A DNA stretch of 64,000 nucleotides from Epithemia pelagica (Eukaryota > Bacillariophyta > Bacillariophyceae > Surirellales > Surirellaceae). Shown piece after piece: positions 9,576 to 20,123 of this stretch (its first letter is position 1; every line of letters begins with the position of its first letter). The position numbers were made by a program, and so were the translations under genes. The notes under the pieces are model-generated. The model saw nothing but the letters and a program-made list of their open reading frames with translations. It did not search any database and was not told where the DNA came from. The DNA lies in NCBI GenBank assembly GCA_946965045.2, contig OX337232.1, positions 248,001 through 312,000 of the forward strand, written 5' to 3'.

Positions 9576-10923
9576 TCAAGAAACAACCAGGTAGTTGTTT
9601 GGAGCTGAAGTGCGTTTTGCTTTCTTTGTGGATGTTGTTGTGTTGGTGGATTTGTTGGATCTGGAGGAGAATTCGTCCTCCACTGTTTGTTCCGTCTCCG
9701 TGGTTACATGACAATGATGATTGTCATTGTGAGGACGCAAGCTCACGAGTTTTTGTCGTACCGACACGGCAGTTTCCAAGAAATTCAAGACAATGTTGAG
9801 AAAGTCTTTGGCCGACACTTCTGCGACGCGATCCGTGTACGAAAACATGACTTCGGAGGGAGTCACGGCACCCGTTTGGGCTCCCTTTTTGACCGACACA
9901 CATCCACCACGTGTATCGCCTGAACAATTGAAATTACCGATTGACAAATATTTTGTGAGAATGCAGTTCAAATGGAACATAGTCAGTCAAATGTCCTTGC
10001 TTTGACCTACCTTGCAAATAGTTCATTTCGAGGAGCATGTCTTTCATGGGTTCGGTCAATTCCGAAACAATATTTCGAGTATAGAGTGAAAAGAGTTCCC
10101 CTTTTTCTGGGACATCGACCACCACAACCATGTCCTGGAACCGAAAGGCGCAGCATCCTTTGTCGTTCAAATTCAAGGACAAGGATCCACTCAAATGCTG
10201 CGCCACAAATTGGAGAAAGCAATCAATCTTGGCACGGGGACCCGAAAATTTGTTTCCACACGAGCTTTTGTTGCAGTGTTGATTGTTTGGCGAAGACTCG
10301 AGCGGTGGCTTAGTCGACTCTTCGGTTTTGGATTTGGACTGTTCGTGAAGGACCCATTCCTGTCCCATGAATTCATGAATGGTGTCCCGCAAGGCGTTAT
10401 TTGGCACCAGCATTGTTTCACTAAGTGGTTGACGACTAATGGGTGATGTCCGATATTCTTGAATCCATTTCAGAAGAGCAGATCGCTCGTACGTGTTTCC
10501 TTCGGCATCCAATACTGGTTCAAGCATGACTTCCAGCGTCAAGGGACACAAAAAGCCCTTGGGAACAGTCATTGTGGTCCATGAGCCAGTGGTATTGCAC
10601 TCATTGTTTTCCACAAGAGGACTCTCTTGTCGATGTTGGCTATTGTGGTGATTGTCGCTTTCAAAAATGGCACATTTCTCTCTTCGTTGACGCTTGGATG
10701 ATGTGCCACTCTCAGAACAGGCGGACCATGTGCAAACTCGTTTTTGGTGCCATGTTTCAATGCCCATGTTCGGTTCTATGTGGAATATCCAATTGGAGTG
10801 GGCTTGTTTTCCCAAAGCTTTTGAAAATTGTGAGCTGCTGTTGTGGAAACGCCGTCCCTTCTTCGTCTCCCCAAAGAGAAAATGTGGAATGAATAGAGGA
10901 GCGCGTGTGCAGTTTTGGGGCAC
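9576..10923 (-). CDS. U-box protein with CesT-like C-terminal domain
   Basis: The two-exon gene (10011-10923 and 9576-9919) encodes about 418 aa. The 91-bp intron has GT and AG ends, and joining gives MNYLQG|DTRGGC in frame. Residues 119-185 form a U-box (VPKGFLCPLTLEVMLEPVLD, ERSALLKWI, ISRQPL, LVPNNALRDTI), the RING-like fold of E3 ubiquitin ligases that holds its shape without zinc. Residues about 227-345 have an alternating helix-strand pattern (IDCFLQFVAQHL, CCAFRFQD, VVVVDVPEKGELFSLY, VMFSYTDRV, DFLNIVLNFLETA) resembling the Tir/CesT type III chaperone-like fold; that match is from memory of the pattern and is tentative. The N-terminal 115 residues and the Ser/Thr/Lys-rich tail look disordered. 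Other start codons are possible downstream (for example the Met at residue 53). Confidence 0.78.
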
Positions 10924-11461
10924 CCACCCTCATGAATCAAACCAGAAATCGAAACTTGTGCAACAAGACATCCGATCTACTTGAAACACGGGTTGCTTTT
11001 TGATTGTTTGGCGCAGCAAATGGACAAGATGCAAGACGCAAGACCCTCGATCCCATTCAAGACAACCTCCATGGTGGGCAATTCTGTGAGAGCAACGAAC
11101 CCGTGTTTCAAAAGTACGGTTTGATCTTGGATACCGAACGTTTGCTCCTTATACTCTGAGTACAGAATAGCTCGCAGTAATTCAGACACGCCATTGATTC
11201 ACGAATGGATCCCGACCGGGTTCGCGTTGGCTGTGTGGTGTGTTCTCATATTTTCGAATTTGCACAGCGACAGAGTAAATCCAGAATCCGGAGCGATGAT
11301 GATATTATATCCAAGAGAGAACCCAACAAGTAAGACAGATGTTGGTTCTCTCTCGCGGCATGACGACGATCCTGTGAGAGGATCTCGACGACAAGAACGA
11401 TGAAAGAGTCATGATCCTCCTGTGAAACAGAGCAAGAGAACAACGAGGTCCCATGGGTATT

Positions 11462-11498
<37 letters not shown>

Positions 11499-13236
11499 GA
11501 CAAGATGCCGACCACGGCAATCTGTATCCATCCAGCACAACACACGTCTCTCGCTATTTACTCATGGACCAATTCAGTCTCCCGTGTCACAAGGTTACGA
11601 CGACGATGACAAAAAGTAGAGAGCCCGAATCACCCACAAGTGCTGGTCGTCCAGTTCTCGCCCGTTGTTGGAGATTTTGTTCTCAAGACCACACACATGT
11701 CTTACACAAAAGACGAAACAAGGACGATTCGAACGCCGACAAAAGGATATCCAACCAACAGAGGATTGGTGACCGTTGTGCCGCAGCACACAAGACGACG
11801 ACGACAGCACATTGGTCTTGCTCTCTTGCTCTACTCTCTAGTAGCAGCTAGTAGAGAAATCGACCAGGATTTCCAAACATGACTCCTCTCCAGACAACCA
11901 TAACGACAATCGGTCGACGACGAAGAAAGGCGTTCCCTCTTTTTCTGACTGGAAGTCAGGCTTGTCTGACACCGCCCCAATCAGCACAAGACCCAAAGAA
12001 GGATAAGTTGGCTGGTTTGTCCCTCTTTGAGCGACACGAACCAACCAACCAACCATTGACGCAGTCTCCACAGAAACATGTGTGGTGCCCAAATCATGCT
12101 CCCAAAAGGACACGACGACGACGACGACGACAAACTGAGTAAACGTTGCAGTGGCCAGCATCCCAAAATGATTCAACAACAACAAGAAGAAGACAAACTC
12201 TGGGTCTCTCCTTCTTGTTGTTGAAGATACAGAGTCCGTGGTCCGCAAAGAGATGGGAACTGCTACTACTTACGAAAGGCGAGTCGTCGTCGGCCCTTTG
12301 GGTGATGATCGTGATGGTGGCGGTATCGCATTGTCTTGGTTCATTCCAGAAAAGGAGACACAGCACAGTGTTGCATTTGTACTTTTGGTTCCTTCACAAA
12401 AGATTGCGATTGCATCGAAACGCCAAGCTATAGCGTCCAGGAGGTCGACCATCCATCTCCCACCAGGATAGTCTCATCACCGTAGGTCAAGAGGAACGGT
12501 TGGCCTCGGTCCGTGACTGTAAAAAAATACGCCATGTGGTAGGACGTTGGAGAATGATCACATTCATGGTCGCTCGTTGCAATGTGCATCAAAGCAAGGA
12601 GCCACATGGTTTGGTGACAAGACGATACGACGGCGCACGATTCTTGTGGTTCAGATGTTTCCCCACTTGTCGTCGTTGAATTGCGGGGTGGACTTTCTCT
12701 CTCCTCATTCAGGTACAACGCCGCGATGGCTTCAGAGAAGAAAATCCTCTAGAATATCCATTCTCAAGAGTCTCTATTAGCAACGCTGGAGCTCGTACTA
12801 TAACAGAAGTAATAATAAGAGTGCTATGGAACTCGTAACTTTATGATCATGGTGTTGAGATTCGTATCCTCCTCCATGTCTCATTGTTGTTACAATAATG
12901 ATTACGATCATGAGTACACGAAAGGAGATTCGGGTGTCAGATTTCTGACATGCACTCAACCATGATTGCTTGTTGGTCCATGACGGGACAGGCCACACGG
13001 ACGGTCCAACGCGGTGGTTTCCACACGCACTGTGACGTTCCGGCATGGTCTCTCAAATGCGAGCCCGGAGTAGTCCCGTCCACAACACATGCAATGGTGT
13101 GACGAGAGCATGCCAGACTGTTGTGACACCACAGGTCCTTGCCCACCAGGAAACAACAGGGGTCTCTGCACAAAATCGACCAGATCCATCACAATCACAA
13201 GGAAGGAAATCATCACACCCACGCACGACACCCACC
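10924..13236. other. Long intergenic region with simple repeats
   Basis: No gene is firmly supported in 2.3 kb. Contents: a run of ACGACA units at about 11462-11510; similar GACGAC-rich stretches at 12110-12130; a 70-codon minus frame at 10977-11189 and a 96-codon minus frame at 12428-12718 (contains MAYFFTVTDRGQPFLL), either of which could be an exon; and a direct-repeat copy at 12736-12952. Confidence 0.45.
12736..12952. repeat. Direct repeat A: relic of the PP2C 3' end
   Basis: This ~215-bp stretch matches 13911-14151 imperfectly, from AGAAGAAAATCC through GGAGATTCGGGTGTCAGA. On the minus strand it still encodes LTPESPFVYS and a stop, nearly the same as the last codons of the phosphatase gene at 14112, so it is a copied 3' end plus 3' flank. 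Confidence 0.75.
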
Positions 13237-13827
13237 ATGACGATCCCTGCTGAATTGGAAGAATACTTGTCGAAACTGGTGTTCGTTCGAGAAGGAAACG
13301 AACTTCGTACCGAACAAGTATCGACGCGTACCATGGACATTCTGGAAAGTCACAACCAGGCCCGGTTTCTCGCGTCCTTGGTGGAAGAATACTTGTCTCC
13401 CTTTGGTTCTTGGAAGGGAAAGATGTACGAAGTCATTGGACGCGCGTTGATGAAAGAGGATCTACAGCTGGTGATGGATGGCCACAAACGTTTTGCTTTC
13501 TACGTGCAGTTGGAGAATGTGTCCTTGTTGGAATTGGCCGTTTGGAAGTTTTCCTGTGTTACAATGAAGGACGAATATGACGACACGAATGGGGAAAGCA
13601 CCCGAAGCTATCTTGAGTGGAAAATTTGGGATGAAAGCGGTTGGAAAGCCTACAAGAAAAAGCACTATCGCTGCAACCAAGTTGTCGTAATCATGAATCT
13701 CGTTGTTCCATTCCTCAAAATGAAAAAAATGGACAAAGATGAAGATGATGGTTCTCACACAGCCGGTTCTATCTCCTCTATGACTGGTGGGATTACACTC
13801 GATTCATTCCTTTCCGGTGACTATTGA
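13237..13827 (+). CDS. WHC-core family protein, finger-less copy
   Basis: A 196-aa member of the family that fills the right half of the window, and the only one left of 35 kb. The core is intact: SPFGSWKGKMYEVIGRALMK, then SLLELAVWKFSCV, the W..WxxxGWK segment and HYRCNQVVVIMNLVVPFL. It lacks the zinc finger; in its place residues 1-45 are acidic and helical (PAELEEYLSKLVFVREGNEL). An Asp-rich tail follows the core. The ATG at 13237 is preferred over an open extension to 13045 because homology begins after it. It lies between two ~215-bp direct repeats derived from the 3' end of the adjacent phosphatase gene, indicating that it arrived or was copied in a local duplication. No nonsense or frameshift is seen, so it may be functional. 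The molecular role is unknown. Confidence 0.75.
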   Translation: MTIPAELEEYLSKLVFVREGNELRTEQVSTRTMDILESHNQARFLASLVEEYLSPFGSWKGKMYEVIGRALMKEDLQLVMDGHKRFAFYVQLENVSLLELAVWKFSCVTMKDEYDDTNGESTRSYLEWKIWDESGWKAYKKKHYRCNQVVVIMNLVVPFLKMKKMDKDEDDGSHTAGSISSMTGGITLDSFLSGDY

Positions 13828-13910
13828 TTTTGGTCATGGCGTTTACGCTATTGTTTGGTGTCAAGTCCGATAGTCATGTTCCAATCGTATGTGGTCTCCA
13901 TTGCAACAAA

Positions 13911-14151
13911 GAAGAAGAAAATCCTTCACAATATTCATTCCCAAGATTCTAGCAACACTGGATCGCTGGAGATCGTAACCGTAATAATAATAAGAGTGCT
14001 ATGGAACTCTTAACAAGGTTCTTTTTACTCGCCAAAACTGGTAGTAGGTATAGTTGCATGGTGTTGAGATTCCTCCGTCTGCTGTGATCCTTATATGACT
14101 CCGTATTATCATCATAAGTACACGGAAGGAGATTCGGGTGTCAGATTCTCT
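13911..14151. repeat. Direct repeat B: PP2C 3' end and flank
   Basis: This is the partner of 12736-12952, with small indels including an extra ~25 bp near 14020-14060. It contains the real 3' terminus of the phosphatase gene. Confidence 0.75.
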
Positions 14152-16911
14152 TCCTGGACACCCAAGGACGATGACGAATCGTTGCTCAGTTGATGTTCCA
14201 CGTCAATAGTATCATCATCTTGAGGTTGTGCTTCTTGGAATGTGGAATTGTCGATATTGGTCACGACAATGGCCGTGGAGGTGGTGCTGGACGACGACAC
14301 GGACGCCGTGGTGCTGGTGGTGCTGGTACCGGGTGTGACAGAATGTCCAGCCGGTTCCAGGGTGGCCGTGTTGTCTTCGTAATGGTCGGCGCGATAATAA
14401 CTTCGGGAATGGGGTTGCAAATCGACAATTAAAATCGTCATATTGTCACCTCCAATCCCTTGTGTCGTTCGGGGATCGGCACTGATGATTTCATCCAACA
14501 AATGGGCACCAATTTCCGTCGGTCGTTGGGTATCAATCCGATTCCGCACATAATCGACGGCTTGTTGATTCGTGACACAATCCCAAATGCCATCGCATCC
14601 CAAGATAAAAAATTCATCCACATCCGGGTCGTCCTCGTCACTGTCGTCCTTGTGCAACACGAGTTGGACTTGGACCAAATCGGGTTCGGCGGTAATCATT
14701 TGTTCGGCGGGGGTTTTGTAGGCCACTTGTTTGTATTTCAAATCGCCAATGCTTCGACTGAGATTTAAATTGCCATTGACGCGACCAAAATGATTGACAA
14801 AGCCACCGGCTCCTTGAATGCGTGCCAATTCGACTTCGTGATTGGGTTTGTGATCAAACGACAAGGGAAAGGCCACACCGCCCCGACCCAAAACGGCTCG
14901 GGAATCGCCAGCATTGGCCACGGTCAAGGTATGACCGACCAAAACGGCCACCACGGCGGTGGCACCGGCGTGAATGGGATGATCGGGCAAATTGCACACC
15001 ATGCGGCCATTTTGCCAGAGTGAGGCGGGAAAGTGGGTCGTCTTGGCTGTGGGTGGACCATGTACTTCTTCCGAGTTGGTTGCAGTTGTGGACGAAACAG
15101 ATGGTGTAGAATTGGTTGTCGCACTTTGTTGTTGCTGTTGTTGTGGAACCGTGGTGGCAGAGGTGACATCCTGGTCGTCTTCGGGTTCGACAGCGACAAT
15201 GGGTGGATGCAATGACTGTTGTTGTTGTTGTTGTGGATTGGACTGTTCCGACTGTGGAGAATGGGCCATGTGCAAGAGTCGTTGAAGCATGACCGAGACT
15301 TTGCCAGCCGTGGACCGATTCGGAGGAGGAGGAGTGTTGGCATTCTCGTCGTCATCATCGTCGTCATGAATCTCGTGCGAGTCATTGCTTCCCGGATGTA
15401 CCAGCGCGGAACGTGTGGGAGTCGTGGTCAATCGGCTGGAGGGAGTGGCATCGGGAGACTGTGGCAAATGGTGAAGAACCTGCAAGTCATGAGGATTGTG
15501 ATGCTGGTGATCCTCTTCGTCATCGTCATCGTCATTCATTAAATCTTGATCCATTCGCGAGGCTTCTTCTTGACCCACCACCATGACATCACTGTCATCG
15601 TCCTTTTTCTCCGTCGGAAACTCTGCTTGCACGGCAGCTTGCAACAATTTCAAGGCATCTTCATCGTCCGAGTCCTCGTCTTCCTCCTCGACTCGTTTCG
15701 AGACTGTCGGAGGAAGCGGAGCGTGTGTGGTTGTTCCATTTGGTCCACCCGCGGCCGCAACGACATCGGCTCGTTCGTCAAAGGGCATTTCTTCTTCGTC
15801 ATCGTCGGGTTTTTCCGGTGGACCCGCGGGAGGATATTGCGGTGGATGCGGCCCGGGAATGTGCAAGGCCTCGCGTCGTTCGCCCGGGGTCAATTTGCGG
15901 GTCCGCAAACTCCACAATTCGTCGCTGCCACAACAACAACACAAAAAAATCAAACCACACACATGGCGTTCCCAACACAGTCATTGAATCAATCCAAAAG
16001 AATCGAGTATCATCATCATATAGTATATCCCAGTAATCACAGAGTATCATTGTCATTACCATCCCCGTAGAGAGAAAGCGAGAGAGTATTCATGATTTCC
16101 CCGCCCAAAACACACACACACACAAAACAACAACAACAAGGACCGCAACGAACGCCATGACACACACCCGAAACAAGCCCCAACCACAATTCACACACAG
16201 GAACCACAACCATGTCACAAACCCAGCAAGCAAGCACAATCACAACACGCAGTCAACGAAAAAGTAGAAGAAGCAGAAACAGAAAACGAAAAGTATCAGA
16301 CTTGTGTGTCGTACAACACAGCAAATGTGCCATGCCCCAACAAACACATTAACAATAAGAATCCAACTCTACCAACCAACCGGTTGCCAGAATTCCAAAC
16401 CCGCCGAGTTTCTACCATATCATATATACACACCAGAAACAAGACACACAAAAACACAACACTCGACGTACCGATGCAAGGGATGATCAATCATGCGATC
16501 CAAGGCATGAAAGGTGGCCTTGAGCGCCCTTCCCACGGCACTGACATGAGGATTTTCCTGCTGCGACGACTTGAACCACAAGGACTGTGCTTGTTGTTGG
16601 GACCAGGTCGGTTGTTGGACGAGGACCGAGACCAAGTACAATTGACAAAAGCGGGCCACTTCTGGACCGCCATGACCATCAAAGACGGCAAACACCTTGG
16701 CGGCTTGGTTGCTGGTGTCGTTGGGGTGGTGGTGGTGTGGTACCGAGGACGACAGTCCGACCTGCGCCACGGCGACATGGGCATCTTCCATGGATTTGCG
16801 CCATCCTTGCATATCGCAAATGCCCCAGGCCACGGGCGATTCCTTACAGTCCATGGCTTGACCCCATTCGTGCGACTTTTCCGTCACGGGCGTACTCAAA
16901 TACGTGCCCAT
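14112..16911 (-). CDS. PP2C-type (PPM) Ser/Thr protein phosphatase
   Basis: Two exons (16472-16911 and 14112-15924), separated by a 547-bp GT-AG intron, encode about 750 aa. The junction CG|C keeps the frame. The metal-dependent phosphatase motifs are present in order: GWRKSMEDAH (about 36-45), VFDGHGG (about 76-82), GDSRAV (485), SRSIGD (535), GCDGIWD (588) and GGDNMT (637), so all metal-binding aspartates are kept. Between DGHGG and the rest of the domain lies an insertion of some 290 residues rich in Asp, Glu, Gln and His (residues ~160-450), and the C-terminal 100 residues are Ser/Thr-rich. The short N-terminus MGTYLSTPV begins Met-Gly, a possible N-myristoylation context as in several PPM phosphatases. 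Both gene ends have been copied elsewhere nearby. Substrate unknown. Confidence 0.93.
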
Positions 16912-17540
16912 ACTGCTTGTCGGACGGCTTGTGGGATTGTCTTGTCAACAAATGTGTGGAGTGGCAGTGGCGACTCGGACACACACCAATGCGAAGAGAG
17001 ACGGCGGCCGACGCAACACCGCTCTCTTGTTGTAGATTGTCTCTCTTCTCTCTCGAGTGCTCTGGTATTCCAATCTATCTACACAACAATGCCGGATGGA
17101 GCCGTAGGCATGTAGGTAGTAGTCGATGAAACAGAGCGAGAGGAGGATGCCGTTATCCACACGGGGCCATGCTCTGGCATACAATTGCAATGCGGTTCGT
17201 TGTTGGCGTGTGTTGCTGCCACTGCGACTCGCGCACCGGACGATGTGTCCGGCGTAGAGACTTGTCTGCAGGCGCGCACTGTGGAACGCGCATGCGCGCA
17301 GTCCCGAGTTCCATCTGCTATCTGCTCTATCCTTTCTACTCCTCCTACTCCTCTAGCTAGTATGTGTACAGTAGGCGTCGTATTCTTCCCACGATGAGAC
17401 CACGTCTGAAGTCTACTCCTAAAAATTCGAAGTACCGCTCTCGACATTTTGTGGAGCTTGTGCCACACACAAAACCACCTGCGACTTGCAATGGACTATC
17501 CCATTCCAATCGTTCCTTCCGTTGGTGTTGTGGTTTGGTC
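16912..17540. other. Divergent promoter region
   Basis: This is the shared upstream region of the minus-strand phosphatase and the plus-strand coiled-coil gene. CG-rich words near 17200-17300 (GCGCACCGGACGA, CTGCAGGCGCGCA) are kept in the second copy at ~21200-21260, which may mark regulatory sites or simply a recent duplication. Confidence 0.5.
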
Positions 17541-18079
17541 ATGTCGTCATTTCGTTCGTTGGTTGCCACGACGGTGCTTTGGCACAGCCGCCGACAAACC
17601 CCACGGGCGGCGCTCGGCCCCACGTTGCCACCACAGCCAACGACAAGGTTGGTGGTGGGTCGACGGTGGAAATGGACCGCCACCGACGGGAACCAACCAG
17701 ACCACGAATTGCGAATCACTGGTGCGGATCCCCCCGTAAGACGGAATTACAAAACTTTGAGACGGAATTCAAGAAAGTTGAGAAGAACTTCTTTGAGACG
17801 GAATTCAAGAAACTTGAGAAGAACCTTGGGACGTCCTTAAAGAAGAACCTTGAGACGTCCTTCAAGGAATTAAAGAACAATCTCCGTGCCTTGCATTTCA
17901 AGATCGACTGCGTGTCATACTGGTTAGGGGGACTCATGATTTTCCTCTTCTTTGGCGCCTCCTACAGTTACTTGCAGACGACTCCGCCCACGACAAGGGT
18001 GTTGTCAAACCGTTCCCGAGATACCAAACGACTTGAGAGCGTTTCGAGTGCTTCCAATGTTAAGGATGGCAAACTTTGA
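17541..18079 (+). pseudogene. Coiled-coil/TM mitochondrial-type protein, frameshifted copy
   Basis: This is the paralogue of the gene at 21449. From the ATG at 17541 the first frame encodes a basic, Arg-rich leader (MSSFRSLVATTVLWHSRR) and WKWTATDGN...HELRIT, matching the intact copy. At about 17725-17745 homology jumps to another frame that encodes repeated LxNFETxFKK/LEKN heptad-like units and one transmembrane helix (YWLGGLMIFLFFGASYSYL), ending at 18079. The intact copy has about 40 bp more at the jump, so a deletion with frameshift is the simple reading; a short unusual intron is possible. The predicted product would be an inner-membrane protein with a coiled coil in the matrix, reminiscent of the CCDC90/MCUR1 (DUF1640) layout, which I cannot confirm. 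Confidence 0.6.
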
Positions 18080-18148
18080 GCCCAGGGTTTCAAATAGTTG
18101 CGAGAATCCCAAGACGATGACAAGACGATGACAAAACGATTGCGTATG

Positions 18149-18694
18149 TCAACAACAAGAACGACCGATGGTAGTTTGCGCAGCACTAAAGGGAGAGCCT
18201 GATGGACTGGTGCTCAAATAGGCTTGATCGTTGTCCGTTGTCTTGTACTTTTTGTACAGGGCCTCAAACTTGGCCAATAGTTCGGGTACAGTCTTTGTTA
18301 CATATTCAGCCTTTTGTTCCTCTGTGCTTGCAAAAGACTTTTCGACCCAGATATTGCGAAATCCCTGGTATTCATCGGCAATGACATCTTGGACGTAGTC
18401 CTTCCATGCATCTCCCGAATCCAACTGGTTGATACGGGCAAAGTACCGGGCCATGGAAATGTGCTGGCTCAAATGACGATGGCCATCCTCTGTATAGGCA
18501 ACTGGAACTGTTCCGCATGGATTTTCACCAGACTCCACCAGTCGTTTCTGTTCGACGCCCCATACAGAGCCATTGTATTGGTACAACTCTTCTTTATAGG
18601 GAATGGCATTTGCGAGCAGAAAGAATCGTAGAGTTCCTCCCCGACCGCCAATGTGACCCAAATCAAGATACTTGAATGAAACAGATGATGCCAT
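18149..18694 (-). CDS. Glutathione S-transferase, 3'-truncated
   Basis: The 181-aa product has the thioredoxin-fold N-terminal domain (KYLDLGHIGGRGGTLRFFLLAN), the GTVPVAY segment carrying the cis-proline, and HLSQHISMARYFAR, followed by the first helices of the all-alpha domain (PELLAKFEALYKKY). Family members are usually about 210-230 aa. Here the last recognisable residues are AYLS, after which 20 residues of unrelated Ser/Cys-rich sequence lead to the stop. The break coincides with the right edge of the duplicated block ending near 18150, so the 3' end was probably cut off by that rearrangement, or a final exon lies beyond an unseen intron. A stretch at about 22250-22350 on the minus strand reads AEKYSVAPELVQDFAK and is conceivably a displaced C-terminal exon. 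Confidence 0.75.
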   Translation of the reverse strand: MASSVSFKYLDLGHIGGRGGTLRFFLLANAIPYKEELYQYNGSVWGVEQKRLVESGENPCGTVPVAYTEDGHRHLSQHISMARYFARINQLDSGDAWKDYVQDVIADEYQGFRNIWVEKSFASTEEQKAEYVTKTVPELLAKFEALYKKYKTTDNDQAYLSTSPSGSPFSAAQTTIGRSCC

Positions 18695-19205
18695 TGTGAA
18701 AATGTACTTGGTAGTTGTGTTGTTAGGTCGAACTTCGATTTGTTGCGATTGTGGTTTTGTGAGAGGAGTGACCTACAATTTCCAGGAACATGGAAGAGCG
18801 CGAGAGAGCAAGGTAGAACATTTAACGAATCTTGCCCATGAAGGATGCGATCTTTTATCTTTTCCCAGCGAGAATCCGCGACTGAAAGCCGACGCAAATG
18901 TGAAAGGAAAAAACTACCCTCGCTACTCGCCATGTCGCGTCGCCGTCTTGATCGATGGTGACCTTCTTAGTAGACGGTTCGACCTACCTAGAACTCAACG
19001 CCTCCAAGGAAAACCCTCAACAATATCAGCAACAACAAAACACGGCGACCATCACAGACCGTGTAGTATTGCGTTCAGAGGAACAGCGGAAAATCTATAG
19101 TAGTGGATGGATCTCCTAGAACTAAAATTTTACATGAAAAGGTTCAAACTTGTTGCAATTCGACTATGATATCCGACAAACCAGGCGCGCAGGGAGAGGA
19201 CGATA
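18695..19205. other. Intergenic region
   Basis: Nothing gene-like is seen. It is the 5' flank of the GST and the 3' flank of the next minus-strand gene. Confidence 0.5.
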
Positions 19206-20123
19206 TTACTTTCCTTTCCGAGACTGTTTCAAATGTACCATAATATCCCAATCATTCCCAATCATTCTAATCTTCTTGTATTCCAAACCATATAACATCA
19301 TACAGTCTTGATGGTACTCTTGAAGCTCTCTGTCTTCTTTGCAAATGTCGATCAGGTCTTCGATATCTTCACGGTAATGTTCGTAGTCACCGTTGTAGAT
19401 ACAGGTATTGATTGCTTGAAGATGCTCAAAATGGAAGTCGCAGACCTTGCAGTGATCCATGTCTGCACGCATTGGTACAACTATTTCTAGTTTGTTGGTC
19501 CTCAAGTGTTCGTAAAACAAAAATCGCGCTGTATATAAGCAACTGTACTTGTACGTGCGTTTGGCTCCTGCTTTTGCTGCTGCCTCGTTATCTTCTTCTT
19601 CTTCCGTTACCGTTGCAGCTGCCTTATGTTCGTTCACAATAGGTGCTTCGCGTACATCATGTTCGGCTTTCAGGATATCGAGGTGTTTCTTGGCATGCGT
19701 AATTGTGGATCTCAAGTTCGTGCCCTTATTCACCACCATCAGGTCACTTGTATCCTGAAATCCCAAACTGTCTAGTTTTGTCCTCAAGGATTCCTTGTCC
19801 ACCATGCGCGGATGAGCCAAAGTTACTTTTCTGTTCCGCATATAATCAACCATGTAGCGAAAATGGAGCCAATCCATGTCAATCGGAATCGGCTCATCAT
19901 CGTTGGGCTGACTCAGGCCCTTTCGCTCCGTCGCGAGTTTGAATAGCTTGGTATCCGGAAAGCGGCTGAGAAGGTCTTGAGGCACATCCACCGAGAGTCC
20001 TTCGACTAAGAACGACACGCCACGATGATAGACTGCAAAGGCAGCCCTACTTGTCGGCATCCGATTTGAAGCCCGTAGGTGGGTTCGAACCATGGTGTTC
20101 CAGAGGACTCCTATCGAAAACAT
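19206..20123 (-). CDS. BTB/T1-domain-like protein
   Basis: The 305-aa product begins with a basic leader; ATGs at 20123, 20093 and 20060 are all possible, and the domain starts after the last. Residues ~35-125 follow the potassium-channel tetramerisation (T1/BTB) pattern: VSFLVEG, LLSRFPDTKLFKLATE, IPIDMDWLHFRYMVDYMRN, and KESLRTKLDSLGFQ. Such domains mediate oligomerisation and often recruit cullin-3 ubiquitin ligases. The middle is acidic/Ala-rich. The C-terminal half (YKYSCLYTARFLFYEHLRTN, DHCKVCDFHFEHL, DIEDLIDICKEDRELQEY) is well ordered but unrecognised; CKVCDFHFEH could bind a metal. No introns are needed. The T1 call is from pattern and is moderate in strength. Confidence 0.68.
   Translation of the reverse strand: MFSIGVLWNTMVRTHLRASNRMPTSRAAFAVYHRGVSFLVEGLSVDVPQDLLSRFPDTKLFKLATERKGLSQPNDDEPIPIDMDWLHFRYMVDYMRNRKVTLAHPRMVDKESLRTKLDSLGFQDTSDLMVVNKGTNLRSTITHAKKHLDILKAEHDVREAPIVNEHKAAATVTEEEEDNEAAAKAGAKRTYKYSCLYTARFLFYEHLRTNKLEIVVPMRADMDHCKVCDFHFEHLQAINTCIYNGDYEHYREDIEDLIDICKEDRELQEYHQDCMMLYGLEYKKIRMIGNDWDIMVHLKQSRKGK

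Larger units (their letters stand above)
16798..18150. repeat. Segmental duplication, copy 1
   Basis: This ~1.35-kb block starts inside the phosphatase first exon, spans the divergent promoter and the coiled-coil gene, and matches 20785-22200. Shared landmarks include CTGGTATTCCAATCTA, GCGCACCGGACGA and GTCCGGCGTAGAGACTT. Confidence 0.85.
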
